A stretch of DNA of 8,310 nucleotides from an uncultured bacterium. Lineage in GTDB: Bacteria > Bdellovibrionota_C > UBA2361 > SZUA-149 > CALKYB01. Shown here in pieces: positions 1-7,189 of the stretch. The notes beneath the pieces were generated by a model. It saw only the letters and a list, made by a program, of their open reading frames with translations, ran no database searches and was not told the DNA's origin. The stretch is from contig CALIEE010000216.1 in assembly GCA_938022485.1 (NCBI GenBank), positions 1-8,310 on the forward strand, given 5' to 3'. How positions within the stretch are numbered: the stretch's first letter is position 1; each line of letters begins with the position of its first letter. A program made the position numbers and the translations under genes.

Positions 1-69
1 ATTTCCTGTTGATGTTTGATCTGCTAGACCTTCAGACAAGTAATTAGGACAATAGGTAAATTCTATTAA

Positions 70-948
70 ATGGCTTCAAAACAAAGAATTCGAAAAGCAG
101 TGATTCCTGCTGCTGGGCTGGGAACGAGGTTCCTACCAGCAACTAAAGCAATCCCAAAAGAAATGCTTCCAATAATCGACGTGCCCACGGTGCAGTTGAT
201 CGTAAAGGAGGCTTCAGACTCCGGGATTGAAGAAGTCATTTTTGTCACAGGTCGTGGAAAAAGCTCTATTATTGACCATTTCGACATGCATACCGATTTG
301 GTTCGTAAGCTCAGAGAGACTGGAAAGGAGGATCTCGCTCTAGTGGTCGAAGAAATCAACGATTTGGCTCGAGTTACTTCAGTTAGGCAGCAAGAGCCAA
401 AGGGTTTGGGGCATGCTGTTCTTTGCGCAAAGCACTTGGTTGGGGATGAGCCTTTTATGGTGCTGTTGGGAGATGACTTAGTGAATGCTTCTCCGCCTTG
501 CACACAGCAGATGATAGATGTCTTCGAAAAACATCAAAAGTCAGTGGTTGCCTTGCAGCGAGTGGGAAGTGACGAAGTCACTGATTTTGGTATTTGTGGT
601 GGTCAGACTATCGCTGACAGAGTTTATGAGCTTGATTCAATGGTTGAAAAGCCAAGCGAAGAAGATGCTCCTTCTAACCTTGCTATTGTTGGGCGTTATG
701 TCCTTAAACCTGAAATCTTTGAATATTTAGAGGCGACTGAGCCCGATGATCAGGGTGAAATCCAGCTAACCGACGCTATGGCCAGAATGATGAAGGTTGA
801 TGGTTTCACCGGCTATGAGTTTTCAGGCAAGCGCTTCGATGCGGGGGATAAGTTTGGATTCTTACAGGCTAATATCTCTTATGGTTTGAAACGCAGAGAC
901 ATTGCGCCAAGGCTGAAAGCCTATCTGCGAGACATTCTTAATAACTAA
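70..948 (+). CDS. galU: UTP-glucose-1-phosphate uridylyltransferase (UDP-glucose pyrophosphorylase)
   Basis: Cytosolic enzyme that makes UDP-glucose and pyrophosphate from UTP and glucose-1-phosphate, supplying glucosyl units for envelope polysaccharide, glycolipid and galactose metabolism. The 292-residue product has the family's usual length. Visible motifs are the N-terminal nucleotide-binding signature GLGTRFLPATK (16-26) followed by KEMLPI (30-35), GLGHAV (112-117), the metal/nucleotide-binding GDD (134-136), VEKP (192-195), EIQLTDA (230-236) and RFDAGDK (255-261). These are typical of bacterial GalU rather than RfbA/GlmU relatives. The ATG at 70 places the signature at the expected distance from the N-terminus; only a weak AGG (54-56) precedes it, 13 nt away. 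The gene is followed by hairpins in the spacer, so it probably ends its transcript. A frame open from the left edge to a TAG at 45-47 could be the tail of an upstream gene, in which case galU may be a distal operon member. Confidence 0.96.
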   Translation: MASKQRIRKAVIPAAGLGTRFLPATKAIPKEMLPIIDVPTVQLIVKEASDSGIEEVIFVTGRGKSSIIDHFDMHTDLVRKLRETGKEDLALVVEEINDLARVTSVRQQEPKGLGHAVLCAKHLVGDEPFMVLLGDDLVNASPPCTQQMIDVFEKHQKSVVALQRVGSDEVTDFGICGGQTIADRVYELDSMVEKPSEEDAPSNLAIVGRYVLKPEIFEYLEATEPDDQGEIQLTDAMARMMKVDGFTGYEFSGKRFDAGDKFGFLQANISYGLKRRDIAPRLKAYLRDILNN

Positions 949-951
949 CAA

Positions 952-976
952 AGGCTTTTCGTTCCTTTAAGAGCCT
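952..976 (+). other. Small hairpin just downstream of galU
   Basis: AGGCTTTT (952-959) pairs with AAGAGCCT (969-976): eight pairs, one of them G-U, with a 9-nt loop, beginning 3 nt after the galU stop codon. No T-run follows it directly, so alone it is not a canonical intrinsic terminator. It may protect the galU mRNA 3' end or act together with the next hairpin. This is a by-eye fold with no energy calculation. Confidence 0.35.
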
Positions 977-980
977 CAAC

Positions 981-1008
981 AAGAACCCTCTGGTTTTTAT
1001 TAAATTTT
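981..1008 (+). terminator. Possible intrinsic terminator between galU and the addBA-like gene
   Basis: AAGAACC (981-987) pairs with GGTTTTT (992-998) across a CTCT loop: seven pairs including one G-U. It is followed by ATTAAATTTT, giving a T-rich stretch from 994 to 1008. The stem has only two G-C pairs, so it is weak, but its position 33 nt after the galU stop and the T-rich tail fit a rho-independent terminator for galU. The opposite-strand stem also starts with an A/T-rich arm, but no gene ends there on that strand. Confidence 0.4.
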
Positions 1009-1052
1009 GCGGAGATTGATTGAAGCCTATGTTTTAGTCATTATCATTCCCT

Positions 1053-4000
1053 ATGGACAATTCTGGCCAAAATGAATCCAAGCCGGCGCTATGGATTCTT
1101 CACGACTCTCGATTTGCAGTAAGCTCTGCCTCTAAAAGCTTTGACCTGGCTGAGAGGTTCTCAGGCGGAGGTTATGAAATTAGCCATTTTACAAGGGCTG
1201 AAGTGGAGCTGGAACTTGCTTTTTCCGTGCTTAGGTTTGAGGCAGAAAAAGCACCAGCAATACTAGACGAGCAAGAGGCAGAACTCTTGTTGTTCAAGTT
1301 AATAGGCCTAAATAAAGATAGCTTCCCAACTCTCTGGCAAGAGCTTTCAGCCTCAAGATTTCGAGACCGAGCGCTGCCTTTGTCACTTCCTGTTTTACGG
1401 TCATGTTTGGATAATGCCCGAATATTTGAGCGAAAAGAGAAGATTTTCTTAAATGCTGTTGAAGAGGAAAGCTTTGAAGAGGCTGGAGCAATCAAAGCAG
1501 AAGAACTGCTTAGACTGAGTGATTTCTATGAAAACTTGATGGAGGAGACTGGAAGTTGGGACAGAGCAGGGGCTTTGTCTTCTCTTTCTGAAAAGTTGGG
1601 GAAAGAGCGTTTTGCCCAGTTTTTGAAGGATGAGGTCTTACCTCCGCTTATTGTGCTCAACAGCCCAGCTACGATTTTGCCTTTAGAGGAGTCAATCTGG
1701 TCGAGAGTTTCTCAGTTAACTAGATTAGTTTTACTTCGAGCGGAGAGGGTTGATGAGGACTTAGCTCTCAAGCCCGAAGAGGAACACCTACTTTACCCGG
1801 ACTCAGGAGTTCGCAACTTAGCTGCTTTCTCTAGGGTGGAAGAGGTTTTGCTTGAGCCGGTGAGCCCAGCAGTGGCTAAGATGGGGAATGAGAGTGCCCA
1901 AAATGTAGAATTGAACATGGGCCAAGTAAATTTAGATTTGAGGCTTGGTAAGGCCAAGAATAGAAAAGAGGAAGTGGCTACAGTCCTTGGAGAGATAAAA
2001 GGCTCGATTGATCAAGGACAAGGATCTGCTCAGGACTACCAAGTAATTCTCCTAGATAAAGAGCCTTATTTAGAACTTCTTGAAAAAGAAGCTGCTAAGC
2101 AGGGCTTAGCCCTGAACAATTGTTCAGGTGCCTCAATAGAGAGAACCAGGGCTGGCAGTAGCTTCCATTCTTGGTTGGACTGGTTGGAGAAGGGCTCGGT
2201 AAAATCTTTGGCCGAACTTTATTCCAAGCCTCTTTTAAAGGAGCGGCTAGCTCAACCCAAAGAGTTCGCCAACTTAAAGAAACTCTATCCATCAGAGATA
2301 AAGAGAATTGAAACCGGTTTCGATTACTCTAGCGCATCCGAGGGAACTGGACTGGAACAGCTGGTTTTAAGCCAAGAGTTCAGGTTTGAAGAGCTGTTTG
2401 AGAGTTTAAGACAGCTCAATTCTTCTTGGGTCTTTCGCTTTAGTCTTAGCTATGTTGAGGCCAAAGAGTTTGTTGGAGTGGTGTTGGAAAAGCTTGCTGG
2501 GATGACAGTCAGGTCTGTTTCAGGAGCTGAGAACTACTTGCCCAGTTTGTTGGGTCAATTGGCAGCATTCCTTTCTGAAGTTGAGAAAAGAGAAAACCTC
2601 AAAGAAGAGAAGTCTTGGTCAGAACTACTTAAGAAGGTTCGCTCTGAGTTCTATCAACTAAGAAAAAGGGTCCTAAAAAAAAGGCCTAGGGAGAAGAATC
2701 AATCAGATGCCGAATATGAAGGAGAGTTGCGCCAGGCTCAGGCATTCAGGACCATTCTTTGTTCAGAGCGCGAGCTTCGAAAGCTTGAGCACGTTATATA
2801 TGAGTTTGAGGAAAACTTACTTCCGCAACTAACTGATGCATGGAAGAGAAAACTTTCAAACCTAAGATTTGCGGCAGAAAACGAGCCAAATGCGATATCC
2901 GTAACGGGTTTTTTGGATATTAGAGGAAGTAGAAACAAGCGCTGCTACTTAGCAGGTTTTGAAAATAGCCTTTTTCCAGGCTCGCGAGACGGACTTTTCG
3001 CTACCAGTCAGCTGGAGATGGCGAAACGAGCAGTCGACCGCCCTTGGCCCGCTTCAGCAGACTGGTATCGTCTTTTCAGTCTGTTGCTCTACAGTTGTAA
3101 AAGTTTATTCATTACGGTCCCAGAAACAGGAGAGGGAAAAGAGTTAAGTCCAGCGGTGCCGTTTTTGAAATTCGCAGAATTTATAGCGGTGGAGCGCCTG
3201 GGGGCAGAACGTCTCAGTTCAGCTGGGCTTGAAGCCCAGACTAAACAGTTAAAAGACAACAAGACACTGGAACTGCTTAGATCAAGAAAAAGCCAAGAGT
3301 TTACTGCTTTTGATGGACAGCTTAGTCCCTCCGAGTCTCTATCTACCTTACTGGCTAGAAGAGGTGTTGTTAGTGAGCAAGGTAAGCATATTTACTCACC
3401 CACGCTACTAGAGCTTTATGCTGGCTGTCCTCAGACTTTTCTATTTTCGGAAGTTCTAGGCCTTAGGCCTTTTGAAAATCCTTTTCAGTTTCGCTCAGCC
3501 CTTGAGACTGGAAACCTGCTACATGCCTGCTTAGAGAATGTTTTTTCTAAGTATGGGAAGCTGGATAATTTTCCTTCAAGTGTCGAAGACTTGTCTGAAT
3601 TTGAGCCTCTTCCAAATTGCGGCCAGTTGATCAAAGAAGCTAGGGAGGAGTTTGAAGCTTTGGTTTCTCCTTCAAGTTTAGGCTTGGAGTCGGGATTGGA
3701 GCTTGAGCGAGCCAATCAACTGGAGAAGCTGGCTGAAGGTTTGAGCAGCGAGGAAGGTTCAGGCCGAAGAGGCTTAATAAAAGCCGCATTGGTTTATTCA
3801 TCCCAATTGTTTGAGAGCGCCTGCTTGGCTGCCGAGCTAGAGTTTGGCAGAGGGACGCGGACACCGGCCAAGCTACCTGGTACTAATGATTCCGAAATCC
3901 TAATCAGAGGCAAAATTGATAGAATTGACCGCCTAGCCGATGGCCGGCTTTTAGTTATTGATTACAAGACAGGACGAGAGAAGTCTTTTAGTGAGGTTAA

Positions 4001-7000
4001 GAAAGGAAAAATTCTGCAAACTGCCCTGTATGCAACCTGGCTTTTGCAAAATATCGCTGGCCTAAAAGCAGAGCAGGTCCGTGGTGGTATGCTTCAGTTA
4101 AACAAGCCGAATCGTCGAGGTGATGATATTGCCTCCGTTACAGAGGGAGTGTTTAACGAACAACTAGCTATTAAGAAGCAAGGAGTAAGATACGCAATAG
4201 ATTTTTCTGGAGTGGAGGAAAACGTTAAACTTGCCTCTGCTTTCGTAGCTGAATATGACCAGCGCATTTTTTCGGGTGATTATCGCTACAGCGATGACCA
4301 AGCGGACTTGGGCCTTAGAGGTTTTTCCAGGATCTCTTACCGAAATCCAACCAAGCTTGTAGAGGATAAAGAAAGCCTAGAAGAACTAGCGAATTGGGAG
4401 TGGGTGCCACCAGTTGCTGAGCCAGTGAAATTTCAAGCGGAAGGGCAAGATAACTCTAGTCCGGGCGTCCCAATGCTCACGGCTGAACAAAGTGAGGCAA
4501 CAGACCCAAATAATTCAATTGTGCTTAGAGCCTCCGCTGGTTCTGGAAAGACCAGGGTGCTGCAATCTCGCTATATTCGATTGCTGCTAGATGGTGTTCT
4601 GGTTGAAGAAATAGTAGCGATTACTTTTACGGAAAAAGCGGCTAGAGAGATTCAAAGCAGGGTAGAGAGTAAGGTCCAGCAGGTGCTGGCTCTGGGTAAT
4701 TTTGAAGGAAAAACTTTGCTCGAAGAAGAAAGAGAGCGGCTCTCTTTAGCTCTTAATGAGTTAAATAAAAGTAGGATAGGCACTATTCACTCCTTTGCTC
4801 GAAGCATAATAGGTAGCGACTCTGTGCTATCTGCAGGAGCTGGGGAGTTTGATCTACCTGGTGGTGAAGAACTCAGAGAGTTGGCTGAGAGTTGTTTTCA
4901 GCAGATGCTCCTCGATGATGAAAACTCGGAGCTTGCAAGGTCTGTTCTTCGTTCTGGTATGTCGTGGGTAAATTTTAAAGAGACAGTTTTGAGTTTGATG
5001 CTTAGAAGAAGGACTCTTGAAGACTGCCAATCAATCTTGGAACTAGAGCAGGGCGATGAGTCTTCGTTGCCAGAAACCTATAAAAACAGCCTGGAAGAAG
5101 CTTTCGCTGAGCATTGTGACGAACTGAGACCAGAGCTTGAAAAGAGCCTCAAGCTTTTACTTACTGGAGCTATGCAGTGCCTGGCTGATAAAATAGGGGC
5201 CAAAAAGCCACCAGAGCCTGAAAAGATAAATGATTGGGAGCTATTGCTTGCCAGCATTGAGAGCTTTTTAGTTAACATAAAGTCAGCTAGCTCAGGAACA
5301 GCCGCCTCTGAATACCACCAAGTGAGAGGCATACTGGAAGAAAAGAAATCTGCTGCTTTTAGAAAAACTAAAGATCATCCCAATTACTGGAAGCAATTTG
5401 AAGAAGTATTTAAAGCCCCAGAAAACACTATTTTTAGCTATAACCTAGCCCAAGAAGCGGAGAACTTTAAAATAGCTAAGGCTATTTTAACCCTAGCTTC
5501 AAGGGGTCTAAAAGTTTTTGTGGCTGAGAAAAAAGTCAGAAGAACCATTGATTTTGATGACTTGATTCACCTAGCTAACTGGATGCTTAAGGTTGAAGAG
5601 GGCGACTCTGAGAAAATTGAGGAGCGGAAGCAGAAGCTACAGTTAAAGCTTAAAGAAAAAATTAGAGCGATCATGGTTGACGAGTTCCAGGACACCGACC
5701 GAGTTCAGTGGGAGCTTATTACTGGCTTAATTGGTGAGAACACTAGCCTTTTTGTCGTGGGAGACAGTCAGCAGGCTATTTACGGTTTTAGAGGAGGAGA
5801 CTCAGGTGTGTTTGAATCTGCTCTGTCAGTTATCAAAGCCAAGGGAGGTAAAGAGCTTAGTTTGACTAAGAATTTTCGGTCTCATTCTTCAGTGGTCGAG
5901 TTTGTGAATGAGGTTTTCCCAAAGCTTTTTGATGTGGATTACTTTAGAACTGGCGAGCCAAGAGTTAAAGGAGCCACTCGTTCTTGGCCAATGGTTAGCC
6001 CCTCCAATGGACAAGCAGAACAGCGAGTATTCTTAGCTTTTGATGAGTATAAAAAAAGCCGAGCCAACGAAGCTATGGCCGTGGCCCTTAGAGTGAGAGA
6101 AATTCTTGACTCTGTGCAGAATAAAGAAGGTAAGTGGGAGAAGTTAGAGAATAGGGAAGGGAATTTGATCGCTCTTCTCGCGCGAAAGGGTAATGACCTA
6201 TTGGCGTTAGGTAGAGCTTTGGAGCTTCTAAACGTGCCTTATCAAATTAGCCGCTCCGGAGTCTTTTATGATTTGGAGGAGGTAGTGCAGTTTGAAAATC
6301 TTCTAAAGGTTTTAATTGATCCTCGAGATAAGATCGCTCTAACAGGAGTTCTGAGAGCACCACTTTACGGTTTATCAGACCAAGAACTACTCGAGTTTTT
6401 TACTGGCAATTACTCAGCTGCTGAAGAAATTCTAGAAGAGCTAGAGAAATTTAGAAGATTAGCTAGAAGTCTTTCAGCTTCTCAGCTTATTGAAGAAGTT
6501 ATTGAGGTAAGAGGGCTTATGGAAAGCTACGCTCAAGCAGATTTACAGGGATCCATAGCTAATATCGAAGGCTTTATTTCTGTAATTAGGGCTGAAGAGC
6601 TGTCAGGTTCTTGTGATGGTAGCCTTCGTTCAGCCTTAGAGACCCTGCTTCAGAAGATAGCTGATGGTGAAAAGCCTCCTGAAATTGATACCGCTAGTTG
6701 CCCAGTGGTTCTTTCAACCGTTCACGGCTCAAAGGGGCTGGAATACCCAATGGTAATACTAGCCATGCTTGAGCAGGATCGTTCGGGAATAAATGACTTT
6801 ATTGTTGAAGAATCTTCCCTTGGTAGTAGCCGAGTGCCACTAGTGGGAGTTCGAGTTGAAGACCCGGATAAAGAGTATCGTCGGTCTAAAACACTTTCTG
6901 GATTTTTAGCAGAGCAACAATCCAAACAATTAGCTGCTAGTGAAGCGAAAAGGCTTTTTTATGTGGCCTGTACTAGGGCAGAAGAATATCTGATTATTGC

Positions 7001-7166
7001 CCTTCGTAAAGAAAAGAAAGAAAAAGAGCAGCCCTCAGACCTTAGTAAAGCAATCAGAGCCAGCCAATCTCCAGCAGGCTGGTTGGGAATGATTGCCAAG
7101 CGCAAGGACAATGGTTGGGTATTTGGTTCTGGTCAGCATGGTGCTGTTGAAGTACCACTTACCTGA
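1053..7166 (+). CDS. Single-chain AddB-AddA-like helicase-nuclease (PD-(D/E)XK nuclease fused to UvrD-family helicase)
   Basis: Predicted cytosolic, ATP-driven enzyme that unwinds and resects double-strand-break ends for RecA loading, as AddAB/RecBCD do. Residues 1-780 resemble the AddB helicase-like scaffold, including a GFLDIRG...LAGFENSLFPG segment (619-643), but contain no Walker A. A PD-(D/E)XK nuclease follows: CP (792-793), H824, GKIDRID with D956, DYK (970-972) and QxxxY (989-993). After a linker of about 1095-1140 comes an AddA/UvrD superfamily 1A motor: Q motif LTAEQ (1142-1146), Walker A ASAGSGKT (1160-1167), TFTEKAA (1191-1197), GTIHSF (1243-1248), DFDDLI (1500-1505), DEFQDT (1543-1548), GDSQQAIYGFRGGD (1570-1583), NFRS (1607-1610), STVHGSKGLEY (1888-1898) and RLFYVACTRAEE (1967-1978). 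It stops about 60 residues after the last motif, so AddA's own nuclease is absent. An in-frame TAG at 1035-1037 makes the ATG at 1053 the only good start, though no Shine-Dalgarno precedes it. Domain assignment is firm; the AddB/AddA family name is inferred. Confidence 0.9.
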   Translation: MDNSGQNESKPALWILHDSRFAVSSASKSFDLAERFSGGGYEISHFTRAEVELELAFSVLRFEAEKAPAILDEQEAELLLFKLIGLNKDSFPTLWQELSASRFRDRALPLSLPVLRSCLDNARIFERKEKIFLNAVEEESFEEAGAIKAEELLRLSDFYENLMEETGSWDRAGALSSLSEKLGKERFAQFLKDEVLPPLIVLNSPATILPLEESIWSRVSQLTRLVLLRAERVDEDLALKPEEEHLLYPDSGVRNLAAFSRVEEVLLEPVSPAVAKMGNESAQNVELNMGQVNLDLRLGKAKNRKEEVATVLGEIKGSIDQGQGSAQDYQVILLDKEPYLELLEKEAAKQGLALNNCSGASIERTRAGSSFHSWLDWLEKGSVKSLAELYSKPLLKERLAQPKEFANLKKLYPSEIKRIETGFDYSSASEGTGLEQLVLSQEFRFEELFESLRQLNSSWVFRFSLSYVEAKEFVGVVLEKLAGMTVRSVSGAENYLPSLLGQLAAFLSEVEKRENLKEEKSWSELLKKVRSEFYQLRKRVLKKRPREKNQSDAEYEGELRQAQAFRTILCSERELRKLEHVIYEFEENLLPQLTDAWKRKLSNLRFAAENEPNAISVTGFLDIRGSRNKRCYLAGFENSLFPGSRDGLFATSQLEMAKRAVDRPWPASADWYRLFSLLLYSCKSLFITVPETGEGKELSPAVPFLKFAEFIAVERLGAERLSSAGLEAQTKQLKDNKTLELLRSRKSQEFTAFDGQLSPSESLSTLLARRGVVSEQGKHIYSPTLLELYAGCPQTFLFSEVLGLRPFENPFQFRSALETGNLLHACLENVFSKYGKLDNFPSSVEDLSEFEPLPNCGQLIKEAREEFEALVSPSSLGLESGLELERANQLEKLAEGLSSEEGSGRRGLIKAALVYSSQLFESACLAAELEFGRGTRTPAKLPGTNDSEILIRGKIDRIDRLADGRLLVIDYKTGREKSFSEVKKGKILQTALYATWLLQNIAGLKAEQVRGGMLQLNKPNRRGDDIASVTEGVFNEQLAIKKQGVRYAIDFSGVEENVKLASAFVAEYDQRIFSGDYRYSDDQADLGLRGFSRISYRNPTKLVEDKESLEELANWEWVPPVAEPVKFQAEGQDNSSPGVPMLTAEQSEATDPNNSIVLRASAGSGKTRVLQSRYIRLLLDGVLVEEIVAITFTEKAAREIQSRVESKVQQVLALGNFEGKTLLEEERERLSLALNELNKSRIGTIHSFARSIIGSDSVLSAGAGEFDLPGGEELRELAESCFQQMLLDDENSELARSVLRSGMSWVNFKETVLSLMLRRRTLEDCQSILELEQGDESSLPETYKNSLEEAFAEHCDELRPELEKSLKLLLTGAMQCLADKIGAKKPPEPEKINDWELLLASIESFLVNIKSASSGTAASEYHQVRGILEEKKSAAFRKTKDHPNYWKQFEEVFKAPENTIFSYNLAQEAENFKIAKAILTLASRGLKVFVAEKKVRRTIDFDDLIHLANWMLKVEEGDSEKIEERKQKLQLKLKEKIRAIMVDEFQDTDRVQWELITGLIGENTSLFVVGDSQQAIYGFRGGDSGVFESALSVIKAKGGKELSLTKNFRSHSSVVEFVNEVFPKLFDVDYFRTGEPRVKGATRSWPMVSPSNGQAEQRVFLAFDEYKKSRANEAMAVALRVREILDSVQNKEGKWEKLENREGNLIALLARKGNDLLALGRALELLNVPYQISRSGVFYDLEEVVQFENLLKVLIDPRDKIALTGVLRAPLYGLSDQELLEFFTGNYSAAEEILEELEKFRRLARSLSASQLIEEVIEVRGLMESYAQADLQGSIANIEGFISVIRAEELSGSCDGSLRSALETLLQKIADGEKPPEIDTASCPVVLSTVHGSKGLEYPMVILAMLEQDRSGINDFIVEESSLGSSRVPLVGVRVEDPDKEYRRSKTLSGFLAEQQSKQLAASEAKRLFYVACTRAEEYLIIALRKEKKEKEQPSDLSKAIRASQSPAGWLGMIAKRKDNGWVFGSGQHGAVEVPLT

Positions 7167-7189
7167 ATCTAGTATGAATCGACCCTATT

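Noticed and set aside
3..47. Open frame from the left edge to a TAG at 45-47, reading FLLMFDLLDLQTSN
   Set aside because: It could be the C-terminus of an upstream gene, but 14 residues with no recognisable motif are not enough to call a CDS.
66..503. Antisense open frame of 145 codons within galU
   Set aside because: It lies wholly opposite the conserved galU coding sequence and its translation shows no domain; it is a shadow frame.
1000..1052. Possible -10 boxes (TATGTT at 1028-1033, TTATCA near 1041) for a promoter of the helicase-nuclease gene
   Set aside because: No acceptable -35 element sits at the right distance, and AT-rich spacers give such matches by chance.
2682..2690. Overlapping palindromes AGGCCT and CCTAGG beside the A8 run
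   Set aside because: Six-base palindromes are frequent by chance and no longer dyad or repeat extends from them.
7165..7180. Direct repeat GAATC at 7165-7169 and 7176-7180 in and beside the convergent gap
   Set aside because: Five bases are too short to be meaningful and no attachment site or insertion boundary is seen.
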